Assembly: GCA_963693285.1 (NCBI GenBank)
Contig: OY848921.1
Location: 4,211,497-4,275,496, forward strand
Direction: 5' to 3'
Length of the DNA stretch: 64,000 nucleotides
From: Xestospongia muta
Lineage: Eukaryota; Porifera; Demospongiae; Haplosclerida; Petrosiidae
The position numbers were made by a program, and so were the translations under genes. Of this stretch, positions 1 to 10,447 are shown piece by piece. The notes under the pieces were generated by a model. It was not told the origin of the DNA, did not search any database, and saw nothing but the letters and a program-made list of their open reading frames with translations. Each line of letters opens with the position of its first letter. Positions within the stretch are counted from its first letter, which is position 1.

Positions 1-631
1 GAAAAGGGAATGGATCAGGAATGTCATCATCATCTGATGACTCAATTATAATCACAGGTGGGGGGGATACATGATGACACTGGTCAGCTAGCTTGAAGTT
101 TTCAGTCACACTCAGACATTTTTTAGGATACAATAATAAGAGGAAGTAGGTCACTATCACACCTTTAATATTGGTGGAAAAAATCTCACAGCCCAGCCCG
201 GATTTTGTTCGCTATATAATTAGGTTTTTGTACTTACCTTTATAGGTGAGCAAATCTGAATAGACGAGGAGATATCATTGGCAGTGGTGTCACTGTCCTG
301 CATTAAATGACAACATTAATAAAATACAGAAATACACTTTTATATACTGCATGATCACAAGTCATAGGCATGTTTGGATAAAGCTAAATTGGAATTATAT
401 ATATATAATTGCAACATACCACATCTTCCTCGGTAAAAAGATCATCACTTGGACAGACACCTCATTGGTAATGAGATCATCAGGGAGAATCGAGTTTTTA
501 ATTTCAACAATGCGAACCCTTTCTTTGTTACACAGAATATAGGTGCTGTCTGAATCAACCCATTCATCAAAAACCCCTAAGTACAAACAAATTGCTCCTG
601 ATGCTGACTGAAGACCTCTTGTGTATTGCAT
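1..631 (-). CDS. 3' part of an unrecognised multi-exon gene
   Basis: Three exons can be threaded on the minus strand. The first lies within 420-631 and ends GAAGATGTG before a GTATGT donor. The second is 238-297 (60 bp, exactly 20 codons, reading DSDTTANDISSSIQ...). The third is 1-79, reading CHHVSPPPVIIIESSDDDD and running off the left edge. Introns are 122 and 158 bp with good GT-AG ends, and all phases are 0. The tail is acidic and probably disordered. The frame of the long 5' open stretch (…VDSDSTYILCNKERVRIVEI…) and the frame that splices well (SDDLFTEEDV) differ by one base near 465, so either an undetected splice or a frameshift exists. I do not recognise the family. Exon calls are direct observation; the single-gene model is inference. 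Confidence 0.4.
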
Positions 632-713
632 TCACACTTTTTATTAATGTGACGTAATTCGTAAAGTTAACGTAACGTTGAAATAGAAGGTTTTTTCTAT
701 TCCTAACAAAACC

Positions 714-1359
714 TCTAAACATTGGAAAGCTTTAAGAGAGAAGTACACTAAAGAACATAAAAAAATTGAAAGGCCAACAGGTACAGGGGAAAAGAGTGCC
801 AATTCTACCTTTTAATGGACTTCCTGAAGGATTTTGTTCCGCATAGAAAGTAAGCAACTATAGTTATGATGTACCTGATGGTAAACTAAATTTCACTACA
901 ATAGCACTGTTTCTAACTTGTGTGTCAGCATAGAGAGTGTTAGTGACCACAAAACTGACAATAGTGCCACCACTGACATGCCACCACAAAGTGTTTCAGG
1001 ACCACCCACCCTGTATGAGGATGCAGTGACTGAAAAGCTAGGTGGCAATATTGATACCACATTTTTTCACCTGCATTTTAATGTATGTTCCTATACGGGA
1101 CAAGTACACCAAGGGGTAAGTCATCACCAAGGACACATCCCATTGCTCCGCTCCACCCAGACCAAAGAAGAAACGAAAAATTGAAATGGACCCTTTTGAA
1201 GAAGAAATCTTACACCAGCTAAAAGACACCAATAAGTTACCACAATCTGAAAGCAATGATGAAGACTTGTCATTTGGCAACACCCGCAACATTTTTAGCC
1301 ATGCATTACCACATTATCCAAATGGTGCATCTAATGCAGCCACAGAAAATGATGACTAA
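714..1359 (+). pseudogene. Harbinger-associated MADF domain protein, decayed
   Basis: The stretch at 714-815 reads SKHWKALREKYTKEHKKIER, the core of a MADF domain (pattern W-x2-LR-x-KY-x-KE-x-KK). In another frame LPFNGLPEGF follows, resembling the end of that domain, so the reading frame is broken near 810. The C-terminal stretch at about 1162-1359 reads RPKKKRKIEMDPFEEEILHQ, then an acidic tail and a TAA at 1357-1359. The basic patch looks like a nuclear-localisation signal. MADF proteins of Harbinger elements are thought to bind DNA and help the transposase enter the nucleus; that role is family knowledge, not shown here. Confidence 0.55.
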
Positions 1360-1544
1360 TTTACTGTATTGTTAATAACAATTTACTATTCATGATTTCA
1401 TCATTCAATCATCATTATATTAAGTAGATGTAACATGGGCTTGCTGCCATGCCAAAGCACCAGCAGTAGAATTGAAGTAGTTGTAAATGTGTCACGCAAT
1501 TGTTTAGCTGAACTTGAATATCGATTACTGCCAACCTGATGAAT

Positions 1545-2640
1545 TTATGAAAATCCATTGTCATTTAGACTTCTCCAATCACCTGGAATTATATTACCTG
1601 CCTGTCCCCTGATTGACATATCCTGGTGGACAGTTATATCGAGCTGAAGGTGAACACTGTGCTTCCAATATTTTCAAATAGTTTTGCAGAGCACATGCTG
1701 TCTGTGTTATTTTAGTAACTTTATCAGGCTTGGCAACAATTGACCTTCGAAAGACTCAAAACATGGTAGCCAATATACCAAAGGCATTTTCAATAACTCT
1801 TCGAGCCCTAGACAGGCGATAGTTGAATATTCTTTGGTTTAAAGGTAAGTAATTGCCTGGATATGGCCTTAGCATATAGGTTGTTAGTGTGAATGCCTGA
1901 TCAGCAACAAAAAAAATATGGAATTGGCAATCCAAGATCATCAATATTTTCAGCTCCAGGTAATGACAACGATTCACTTTTTATTCCTCTACCAAACATT
2001 GAGTTGCTGAAAACACCACCATCACTCTGTCTCCCATAATCATCAATATTGAGTAGAGTAAAACAGTAGCTGTAATCACACACAGCCATTAAAACAATAC
2101 TATGAGTACCTTTGTAATTGTAGTACTGGGAGCCTGCATTTGCTGGAAAGTTCCGTACAGTCTCAAAACCCTCACTGATTTTCCTCCATTCCTCACTAGT
2201 TTTAGGGACATGCACAAACTCAGGGGAAAGTACTTCTCATAATGCATCACAAGTGCTTTCAATAATATAACTGACAGTTGAGTGGCCCAAACGAAAAATA
2301 AACGAGATAGTTTGCATAGAGTCCCCAATAAGCAAATCGTCAAACCTCACTGGACACATGTGAAAATGTTTATAATAGCCAGAGTGTTCAAACAGTCATT
2401 TCCTGAATAATAGCATGGTATTCTACCATTGATTTCCTAGACTGAAAAATCTTTCTGACCCAAAGTATCTACGCCATTTTTGAGTGCGTTTCCTTCTCCA
2501 ACGAAGAAGCAATAACAAAAGTAACTGTCTGTCCAGGCTTCTTACTTCATCAGCAATATTGTTTTCTGTGTCACACCCATTACCAACACCCCTTGTGCAA
2601 TTGTATAAGCGCAAAAAGTCTTTTTGATAAATTTCCAATG
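1545..2640 (-). pseudogene. PIF/Harbinger transposase, decayed copy
   Basis: Fragments in three frames align in order with Harbinger transposases: an N-terminal RKRTQKWRRYFGSERFFSLG, a helix-turn-helix-like stretch FRLGHSTVSYIIESTCDAL, the segment ANAGSQYYNYKGTHSIVLMA, then [20 protein letters not shown] and VFRRSIVAKPDKVTKI. The end reads NCPPGYVNQ and PGDWR, the usual C-terminus, with TAA at 1545-1547. The text jumps from VRNFP straight to ANAGSQ. The stretch carrying the usual first catalytic Asp (GAxDGKH) is therefore deleted. The Glu of the RVIENAFG motif is kept. Several frameshifts make it inactive. Confidence 0.8.
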
Positions 2641-2901
2641 TGAATGCGAATCCGTTTGCATTGTGGCATGGTGAATAAATTATGTAACGTTAACTGTATT
2701 GCACATTTCTAGTGTGAACTTCTCTTTATAGCATATCTGCACAATAGAATCGCTGGATTGAGTGTAAATTATTTTTTTGCTCTCTAAACAAAATCAACAA
2801 TTTCTGGCAATCCTCCATCTGTGAAAGTTGACAAACTGACAACATGATTCACTGTAGTTCATAGCTGAGCATGCGCAGTATCCATTAGATCTTTTATTGT
2901 G

Positions 2902-2925
2902 CTTTAATTAGAAATCTAATTAAAG
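2902..2925. repeat. Perfect 11-bp-arm inverted repeat (hairpin)
   Basis: CTTTAATTAGA and TCTAATTAAAG flank a 2-bp centre. It sits just 5 bp before the ATG of the C2H2-like ORF at 2931. Confidence 0.8.
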
Positions 2926-2930
2926 AAATC

Positions 2931-3068
2931 ATGTTTGGTTGCCCTAGGTGTAAACGCTTTTATGCTAAGTCGTATTGGAGTGGGCTAAAGCACATAATGA
3001 ACAGTGTCTCTCATACAGTTTTAGTCTGTGGCACAAACACTTCAGCGGTAAAGGATCAGGACAAATAA
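2931..3068 (+). CDS. Single C2H2 zinc-finger N-terminal exon (transposase-type), 45 codons
   Basis: The ORF runs from ATG 2931 to TAA 3066-3068 and begins MFGCPRCKRFYAKSYWSGLK, then HIMNSVSH. Two Cys (C-P-R-C), an aromatic residue and downstream His residues suggest one classical zinc finger. Such an N-terminal finger is common in CACTA-like transposase genes of sponges and cnidarians, other fragments of which lie at 3.1-5.5 kb. The remaining plus-strand exons of this copy are not seen until about 4690, so this is probably a stranded first exon. The function is inferred only. Confidence 0.35.
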   Translation: MFGCPRCKRFYAKSYWSGLKHIMNSVSHTVLVCGTNTSAVKDQDK

Positions 3069-3103
3069 AAATTTTACATGTACTTAGTACATTTTACCAT
3101 AGT

Positions 3104-3620
3104 TTAGATTTTTTCAGAAGTTGCAAGATAAGCTGATGAAAGATTCTTGAATTCACCTATAAGATTGCTGGCAGGATTATCAGCTACAACAGATGATAAT
3201 GCTCCCCGAAGGTATTGTGTGTTTCCATTAATTAGAAATGGAACATCGTCAACCTGCAACAACAAAATAAAATGGGATATAACAACAGTGCTTACAGATT
3301 CCAGCTCTTTCACTCTTCCACAAATGAGTCCAGTATGATGCTGATGCCATACTTGCTTATCTAGACCAAAACAAGGGATGTACATTTCCAAGGCAGTAAT
3401 AGAAGAGACCTACAAAAGTTTGAAAGCAAATATTTTCTAAAAAGGTCAACAATACACATAGAAATGAAAGTGTTTCCAAATATCAAATCTGCAGAGTTAC
3501 ATGACTTACTAAAGCCTGTGTATGTACACAATGCACTTAACTTGTGGATGACTGGTTTTTGAACCAATAGGGTTGCACACATCTATGTCATCATAGTAGA
3601 GCTGAATCTGAAGAGCAACT
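3104..3620 (-). pseudogene. CACTA-like (Tnp2-type) transposase fragment, middle region
   Basis: Minus-strand pieces read LQIQLYYDDIDVCNPIGSKT (about 3530-3620), then YIPCFGLDKQVW... to KELES (3296 upward), then VDDVPFLINGNTQYLRGALS and SVVADNPASNLIGEF (to 3253). A 42-bp GT-AG intron (3254-3295) joins the last two in phase. The pattern 'D-D-V/I-E/D-V-CNP-GS' followed by 'GN-x-LRG-x3-ADN-x3' is a hallmark of a large group of invertebrate transposase genes related to CACTA/EnSpm. The stretch between 3400 and 3530 holds stops, so the gene is broken. The family assignment is recalled, not searched. Confidence 0.6.
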
Positions 3621-3901
3621 GCATTGCTATAAAAAGTGGTTGGTTAACAAAGCTTCACAATCACAAAAATATTTCAGCCAATGATCATGACTTTTATGCG
3701 ACTTGAAAACCTACTTGAATTAATTATAGGGTGAGGGTACATATGCACATGTGTATAACATACCCCCTCATAGACACTGACATTTGTTAGCAAAACTGAA
3801 GGGACTGTAGCAATGGGACATAATGGTAAGACTCATATCTTAAGGAATGAGAGTTGGATGAATTTGCCTGTGTTTGCTGATAAAGGTCAGTACCATAAAA
3901 T
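3621..3901. other. No gene seen
   Basis: AT-rich spacer between transposon fragments. A short alternating tract (TATGCACATGTGTATA, near 3740) is the only pattern noticed. Confidence 0.5.
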
Positions 3902-4162
3902 TCAACGAACTCCTGTTCTATCTCTCTCTCTGAAATTTTTTTGGGTTAGAATGGTTTCCAATTTCTGAAGCATTTGATATCCTTTTTGTTGAAACCTTTT
4001 CTGAATTGTAGCTATTAACAGGTCAATGACTTTAAAGTAAATTCTTCGGAAATGATCTTGTACTGTATTGGGATATTCTGGAACTGCCCCTCCAATATCT
4101 AATTTTCGTGGTGGTCTTTTACACCAAGGAAGTTGAAATTTTCCAGCAGCTCGCCTATGCAT
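3902..4162 (-). pseudogene. hAT (ZMYM1-like) transposase fragment
   Basis: The open frame reads CKRPPRKLDIGGAVPEYPNT, then VQDHFRRIYFKVIDLLIATI and RFQQKGYQMLQKLETIL. This matches the region of animal hAT transposases of the ZMYM1/DUF4371 type just before the C-terminal dimerisation domain (pattern RR-P-R-...-EYP-TVQDHFR-IYFE). Nothing else of the element is attached. It lies between two exons of CACTA-like minus-strand material (4483-4606 and 3104-3620), so it may have inserted into that element. Confidence 0.7.
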
Positions 4163-4221
4163 TTACTAAACGTATCTGGAAGTTGGCGTGGTCAAACTTT
4201 GTCCTAGCACCCGCGCGTGCG

Positions 4222-4236
4222 CCCCCCCCCCCCCCC
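4222..4236. repeat. Homopolymer tract of 15 C
   Basis: An uninterrupted run of 15 C, preceded by the alternating purine-pyrimidine stretch CGCGCGTGCG. It is unusual in such AT-rich DNA and may be an insertion boundary or an assembly-uncertain tract. Confidence 0.85.
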
Positions 4237-4482
4237 GTTCAAAAACTCGTCTATGCCCCTGGACAGTGTGTCTCAATTATGTATAGATCTACCTATCGTT
4301 ATTACAAAATTAATCAATACAAATATAAATACAATAAGTGAATACTTCTCTGACGATACTCTGTTTCTAGACCAACAAAAGGACCAACACTTGATACATC
4401 TCCAACAACTTGCTTTTAGATGTGACACAACTGGTAATTCAACAGGCCTATAAAAGATGTTATAAAGTTATATAGAACTTAC

Positions 4483-4606
4483 ATAGAATCAACCTTGAAT
4501 ATCTTTTTAGAGTTTCTCTCTTTTGCTTTCAAAATGAACAATGCTGCTTGTCGTTTCCTTTCAACATTGTAGTCAAAATCATGTAAATCACAGGCCAAGC
4601 TTCCAT
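4483..4606 (-). pseudogene. CACTA-like transposase N-terminal exon
   Basis: The exon has an AG acceptor next to 4606 and a GTAAGT donor next to 4483. It reads DGSLACDLHDFDYNVERKRQ then AALFILKAKERN. The 'AA-x-FILK-x-KE' motif precedes the DDxxVCNP region in this transposase group, so this exon would belong upstream of the 3104-3620 fragment on the same strand. The two are separated by the hAT fragment and the C-tract. Confidence 0.45.
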
Positions 4607-4689
4607 CTGTATAACACCAAGTAACAGTGACTATTATAATACAAGATGAATGTGTGTGTGTAGTACCTGTATCCCGATACTTTGGTATG

Positions 4690-5473
4690 TACCCCTGAAA
4701 CAACTACTGGTATTGCTGGACACTTGAGAGATCTCATTAAGGAACACCATGTCATGTTTCATCAGCTGTATCCTCATAATCCCATGACTCCAAAGTTCCA
4801 CTATCTTATTCATATGCCACAATGGATTCTTAGGTGGGTTGTAGAGTTATTAGTAGCAATTCTTATTAGGCATGGACCACTTGTGCATATGTGGTGCAAG
4901 AACATTTTTGCAATGCATCATCAGAGGTATATTTGCTATCATCAAACTGTGGGTGAGATGAAACCATCATTATAAATCTTAGCCACCCCAGTATGTGTTG
5001 GTGCACTCTCTTATCAAGATGAACTGCTTCACTGCTGTCCTAGCCTTACTCAGGATACTTATATCTACATATTGGTATTATTAAACTATACTTGTTATGT
5101 TAATACAAGTAAGTAGGTTTTAAAAGGGGTTGGCGCTTACATGAAATTTTCAAAATGGCTTCTAATAGGTGGCCACTTATGAATGATTAATTAATTATGG
5201 GAACGATATTGTGTGCATACATGTTTCTTCTATGAATTTGTTTAATTTACTTATACAGTGTTAAATGGGTGCATAGTCTTTGTTCAATTCCAGTGTGATA
5301 TACCAATATTTGGTCAAGTCCAAGACATAATCTTTATACAACAGAATTTTTTCTTGGTCCTTCAACTGTTGAAAGCGGACGTTTTCAACAGCCACTTTTA
5401 TACATATGAAGTGCAACAAATTACTCTGATTTACGTGTGTGAAGTCGACTCACTTGTTGATCATCATCCTTAA
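4690..5473 (+). pseudogene. CACTA-like transposase C-terminal exons
   Basis: Exon one ends at 4833 and reads LIKEHHVMFHQLYPHNPMTP then KFHYLIHMPQWILR. A 36-bp intron (4834-4869) joins it in phase to exon two (4870-4926), reading HGPLVHMWCKNIFAMHHQR. After a further gap, exon 5259-5473 reads DIPIFGQVQDIIFIQQNFFL and ends at TAA. The order H-x-MF-x-LYP ... HGP ... W ... then a tail with P-I-F-G-x-V matches the same transposase group as the minus-strand pieces nearby, but in opposite orientation, so at least two copies are present. Between 4930 and 5250 no matching exon was found. Confidence 0.6.
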
Positions 5474-5595
5474 TGGATATACCTGAGTTATAACCTACAT
5501 CTTTTAGAAAAATGTTTTATCCTCTTAAAACATTATGTTTTAAGCTCTACTGACTGATTTTCTCATTTGTGTTATTTTTTGTGTAATAAGTGATA

Positions 5596-6150
5596 TCAAA
5601 GAATTGATTTAGAGTTTTCATAGATCATATACAGTTGTGAGCCTTCGGATACTGCAGTGACACTATCATACCGTAGTTCTGAGAAAGAGAGAAAGACAAT
5701 CCATTTGCTTCATAATTCCTTGTTATCACAGATGGCAATTTGATAGTGCTGTCTGGAACATTTGAATAGCTACATCCTGTTAACACCTTAACTGTGAGCA
5801 GGTGTCTGTCTCCTGATGGTGTTATATGGGCATATTTATCAGCATAAGATACATTTTCGGAGTAATAAATTGCATACCCCCATCTCCCTTTGTTATCTTA
5901 CATCAAAACCAACTTCACTGCAATAGATAAGTTTAGGGTTTGTATTTCTAGTTCCATGAAAAAGTAGCTTTTCATTGACAGTACCTGAGTTTAGATATGA
6001 TTTCAAAGCCAATTATTTTCAATTCGGTACAGTTCCTTCACTTCTACATCCATAGTTTTTCAGAAAGTCTTTTCTACCTCCTTCCATTCCCAGTCTTCAT
6101 TCTTCAATTCTTTAAGTCTTCACACTTCATCCTTTTTCTTTCTCAAAAAC
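5596..6150 (-). pseudogene. Poly(ADP-ribose) polymerase catalytic domain, decayed
   Basis: Minus-strand frames read in order: EDWEWKEVEKTF, then MDVEVKELYRIENNWL, then NEKLLFHGTRNTNPKLIYCS and EVGFDV, then WGYAIYYSENVSYADKYAHI, LLTVKVLTG and LRYDSVTAVSEGSQLYMIYE. This is the order of the PARP signature: LFHGTR for NAD binding, the G-x-WG-x-GIYF-x-E-x3-YSD-like loop, and YDSV...VYIVYE at the end. TGA replaces expected R and W codons near 6050-6075, and the frame shifts near 5670-5700 and near 5900. PARPs transfer ADP-ribose to proteins. The LFHGT and Y residues are present but the gene cannot make a full domain. No accessory domain was recognised. Confidence 0.75.
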
Positions 6151-6497
6151 AGGTACCACTTGCTCATCAACATAATTAGATATTTATAACAGTCCTACAT
6201 AGATGCAAAAAATGTCTAACACATCACATGGTACAAAGAATACAATCAAAAGGATGTGTTAAGTATAGGTAACCCTCCCTGTTATACCAAATTTACAAGC
6301 GCTTACCTATTAGATACCTTCACAATGACTCAAATGTTGTAGTCCATAATATACACTGAACTTCTTCGTTACAGCTAGATAGAAGACAGCACACACTACT
6401 GTAACATTAAGATCTCGACAGGGTTAAATTAGTTATTTGCTTGTGATATCTTTGTGGCTGAATCATAAATATATTGTATGAATGTGACACATTTTCA

Positions 6498-7096
6498 CTA
6501 CCCTTGTGTGAACATCACATCCCAGTTTTTATAGTGATTGTCTGGATGACTTCCTTTTTCTGAAAAGTTTCTGTCAATTTCAATGTAGAATTTGCCTACA
6601 GCAAATTTTGTTACACTCTTTGTGATAGGCCACTTCTAAATGAACGGGTGAAATTTAATATACAAATAAGCATTGAGAACACTCTTTAATTACCATTGAA
6701 GAGGTTTACTTCCAGTTTGAACCTGGGAAAAACAACCATAGATTCTGAACCTATAGGTAAACATTACACTTGTTTATAAGTGTTCAATATATGCAGGCAT
6801 GTTTGCATACCTGTCACTAAAGTTCGAATGCGTGGTCTCCATGTTTGTCTATGATAAGATATTGTATAGCAGATGAACTCTTTAAACAACTTTCACCCCT
6901 GAGAGATGGTCATGTTGATGCAACAATTTGCTGCAGCCTCTCATAAAACTGCTTTGGATTGCCAATATAAATGTCAGGATAAATACTTTTGAATAAGGCA
7001 GTCTGCAAAATTGATATTTAAGCCAGCTTCGTGTTCAGTCTGCTCATAAAGATCAATCAATTCACCATATATTGGTGCTACAGTTAAAGTGGCCAT
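6498..7096 (-). other. Decayed coding stretches, family not recognised
   Basis: Two protein-like stretches lie upstream of the PARP remnant on the same strand. One (7096 downward) begins MATLTVAPIYGELIDLYEQT and, after a one-base shift, continues IYPDIYIGNPKQFYERLQQI. The other (about 6500-6630) reads KSVTKFAVGKFYIEIDRNFS then EKGSHPDNHYKNWDV. They could be 5' exons of the PARP-containing gene, but no splice model joins them. Low certainty. Confidence 0.3.
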
Positions 7097-8105
7097 AATA
7101 TAGTTTCAATTTCAACTAAAATCTTAGTACCCAGATAGAAAGAAACATTAAGTTATGCTCACAAATGGTATAAATATAGTCCAACTAACCCCCCTCGCAT
7201 ACAAGCCATGAGACTTGTCTGTATAACAATCCCTCAAACATGGAAGCTGTGGATGCACAAAGACCACACACCACTAATAAATATTTTACTTAAATTATAA
7301 GCTACTAAATCAAACACTGCACATGTCAACAAGTTAAGTGTGCTCACCTTTGCTTTAGCTTTTACACTGACAAGAAATATGAAACTGAAATTCAAAAGTT
7401 AGGTACAAGATTATTAATCCATGCCTCTTTAATATTTAACACCTTCCGCAAATGTATTTTTAGCTACTGTACCTCATAAATAAAATTGATAAAATGCTTA
7501 ACTTTTCATTTTAAGAAAATTAATTTTTGATTGTGGAAATCCCAGAAAAGACCACAACAAATTAGTTGGATTTTTTATCTTTTTAAAAAAAATCAAAAGA
7601 TCACCCCAATAAAAAATAGCTAGTGTTAGGAGTAGCAGATAAAAATATACATTACTATATGACAATATTGAAAAATGATTTGAAGCCAATATAGAAATTT
7701 CTTTATATGAAGTGTCTTGCTATTTAAAATTCAACAAATGACCTTTTTACTTTAACTGGATGTTTACAACTTTCAAAATCTTTATGGTAGCTTTGTATTG
7801 GGTCAACACATTAGAGGAACAATAAATCAGTAGTCATACCAACTTGCTGGAGATGTACAAGGCACATTGATAACTATTCTACAACCCACAAGCATTTAAA
7901 CATGCTCACATATCCTCACTTCTTCTCAGAATAATCATAAAGCAATTCATTATACATTTCCAAGGATGATAATGAACCAACATCACATTGGTTTCGCTGA
8001 ACTATATCTGTCGTGTCATGTATTACCCAGAGTGGATTACTAAGCAATTATTGATACATGATTAGTTGACTTTATTCTTTATTTAGATGGGGTCCTCCAG
8101 TGAGG
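7097..8105. other. No gene seen; contains one copy of a dispersed repeat
   Basis: AT-rich DNA. The segment 7775-7845 (beginning TTCAAAATCTTTATGGTAGC) recurs in diverged form at 21,965-22,026 on the same strand, with a 12-bp length difference, so it is part of some dispersed element. The short open frames here have no recognisable content. Confidence 0.45.
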
Positions 8106-8115
8106 AAGTGAGGAA

Positions 8116-8340
8116 GTGACACGAATAATAACATTTGTACAAACTTATTCTGAGCCCAATGCAATTTTATTACCTGGTCGAAATACCAGGTTACAAGAAA
8201 TACAATATACAAATTTACAACTGCTACCATCCAGCACATCCAAAAGGTCAGTCTATACTGAGTATGTCAAGACTAATGGAATAACTACATTCAGACTTGC
8301 CTCTGAGACAATCTTTTTACAGCAAATAAGTCAGAACTAA
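8116..8340 (+). pseudogene. Fragment of the 'GQNKN' (DUF7869-like) transposon-type gene
   Basis: The 74-residue open frame contains VQTYSEPNAILLPGRN and LQLLPSSTSKRSVYTEYVKT. It is clearly homologous to IKNYAETHGILLAGRIPGYK and VQLLPTHTTKRGIWNDYIRA in the much fuller minus-strand gene at 32,605-35,440. Just upstream, GAGGAAGTG is duplicated in tandem (about 8100-8117), which breaks the frame. Only this central piece remains. Confidence 0.65.
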
Positions 8341-8739
8341 GGAATCATAATGTTACAAACAGTTAACTTAGAAAAGACCAGACTACATGTGGACCTTGTA
8401 AGAGCACGAACTTTCTCTAGCGCACCTTGATGATATGAAAGCCCATTGATATAGCCAATTGACTTCTTTAAGTAGTTTAATTTCAAGTGAACTAAAAAGA
8501 AATCAAGAAACAAGAAGAAATAGTTTTATCAAGCAACTTACAGCTTCAAAATTTAAATGAGACAATGCCTGGCAGTACGAAATGATCACTCTGGATAAAG
8601 TATGCTACTAATTACTGACCTCAAAACCTTACATGCCGTCAACATAATCATTTCATTGACTATGTCTGGGGACTGATAGTTCTTTGTGGCCACCCAAGAC
8701 ACTTGATCCAGTACCATCTCTAACATTAATGTTACGTTA

Positions 8740-9843
8740 GATCCTCCAACATGGTATTTGATCAGGCTAATAAGACAAGAGACGTCAGCAATAGAGAGCA
8801 GTTGGTCATAACTATAGGTTGGGTTTCTGAAACGTATGAGATTAATGAAGATTTTTGTGGTTTACTTCAATTGGATGAAATGACCTCTGATTATATTTAC
8901 ACGACGCATAGCCAATACTTCCTGTCTTTAGGTATATCCACCAAGCGATTTTAAAGTGATAACCAAGCTGCTATCTCCACTCTCTGTCTGGCACATTGTT
9001 TTAATTTATGTTTACAAGACATTGGTAGGAACATCAAGAGTATTAAGGAAGCTTTAAACTTTTCAACAGAGCTCATTCAACTAATCAAATATTTGCCTAA
9101 AAAGGCAAGTTGTTTTTGAGAAAATTCAAACCCAGCAAGGTAATTCATCTCTATCCCGAATACACACTTTCTGTCCCACTAGATGGACCATTAGAACTAG
9201 GGCAATCAAAGCAATTATTGATAATTATGAAATACTCCAGCTAACTATGGAAGAATGTTGTGATGACTGTGCAGGCCTTGAGAGCCTCCATACTGATGAT
9301 AAATTTAAGTCATTTTTTGATTTCGTTAAAACAAATGCTAATGGAAAAGGTGATCCTCCAGAAAGGAGTATTTTGATGTTATTGATAGTACAGTGGGTGA
9401 TCTTCAAAGAAGATTCATGCAACCCAACTTTCTTCTAGTTAGGAATATTGACTTGATAGTGCCAATGGCAAACCAACAACACTCTCTGATGATTTTGTAT
9501 CTTATACTAAGGATATATATAGACATGGAAAAGTTAAAACTATGGTTAAAGCTTCTCCCAGATGCTGTTAAAACAGTTATTCCCGATGGTAACCTGAGTT
9601 CAAACATTGTGTGATGTTTTAAACACTCAAAATTGTTTGAAGATATTAATGTCAGAAGTACACAAGCTTCTGAAGGTATATTTAACAATTCCGGTGACAA
9701 CTGCCAGTTCTGAATTCAACTTTTCAGCACTTAAATGCATCAAGACATACTTAAGAAACTCAATGACACAATCTAGACTGAATCACTACATGCTTTTACA
9801 TAATATAATCAAAAAGAACCAAAATATGCAGTACAGGTACTGA
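8740..9843 (+). pseudogene. hAT (ZMYM1-like) transposase, decayed
   Basis: Plus-strand pieces in order: DVSNREQLVITIGWVSETYE (8751-8954), corresponding to the hAT 'D-ISN-EQ' motif region; CLAHCFNLCLQDIGRNIKSI then PTRWTIRTRAIKAI (8985-9240); DINVRSTQ; and the C-terminal dimerisation region TASSEFNFSALKCIKTYLRN then SMTQSRLNHYMLLH, ending near 9843. The region around the expected second Asp is lacking between 8954 and 8985, and frame changes occur near 9115, 9440 and 9610. The element is inactive. The same family occurs on the minus strand at 16,936-18,690 and 3902-4162. Confidence 0.8.
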
Positions 9844-10443
9844 AATTTTGAATAAATCCAGATGCAATGTCCTTATTGTCAATACAATCACTTCTATCTT
9901 TGTGTACATGTATGATAATATATACATTATTTACTTTGGGGGAGCAAAATTTTTATTGTTCCTACTCCACTGTTGAGTCACATTTTTGCCAAGCTTTGTG
10001 ATGAGTGGAATTAAGGAAATCATGCAAATAGACATGCCACAGGACACCTCAGTATTTATTCTCGTCCAAGATAATATCACAATCTGTGAAAGCTATGCTG
10101 GGTTTCTCTAGGAGTTGATAAGAATGATAGCTATGGATGGATAAAGCTACCTGATGTTGCGTAGTGCCATCAGGCGATTTAATGAAGTAAAAGCGTTTCT
10201 GGTATCAACAAGGAGAACAGCATCTGCATCAGCACTTTATGTTGAAAGACTAGAATAGACAGGAGCTTCCAACAAGGAAATGAAATTTAATGTTTCGCCC
10301 ACGCATTGCGAACATTAGTTTGTTTGTGGGTTGCAGATGTTACTTTTGTCAGAAGTCAGTTGAATAACTGTTATATTTTATTTTGGTCAGAATGTCTAAT
10401 CCCAGAATGTCTTAAACATGTCTAAATAAAAGAATGAAATTAA
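9844..10443. other. No gene seen
   Basis: AT-rich spacer between the hAT fragment and the left TTAA end of the piggyBac element. No open frame with recognisable content. Confidence 0.5.
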
Positions 10444-10447
10444 TTAA

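Larger units (their letters stand above)
700..2640. mobile_element. PIF/Harbinger-type DNA transposon remnant
   Basis: A plus-strand MADF/BESS-like gene (714-1359) and a minus-strand Harbinger transposase (1545-2640) lie tail to tail. This two-gene layout, transposase plus a MADF or Myb-like DNA-binding protein, is characteristic of animal PIF/Harbinger elements. I did not find convincing terminal inverted repeats, so the outer limits are those of the coding remains. A second element of the same kind lies at 18.7-21 kb. Confidence 0.6.

Noticed and set aside
4108..4341. Plus-strand Pro-rich ORF across the C-tract
   Set aside because: The Pro run comes from the homopolymer; the left part is the antisense of a hAT fragment.
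5997..6179. 60-codon plus-strand ORF
   Set aside because: Antisense shadow of the PARP pseudogene.
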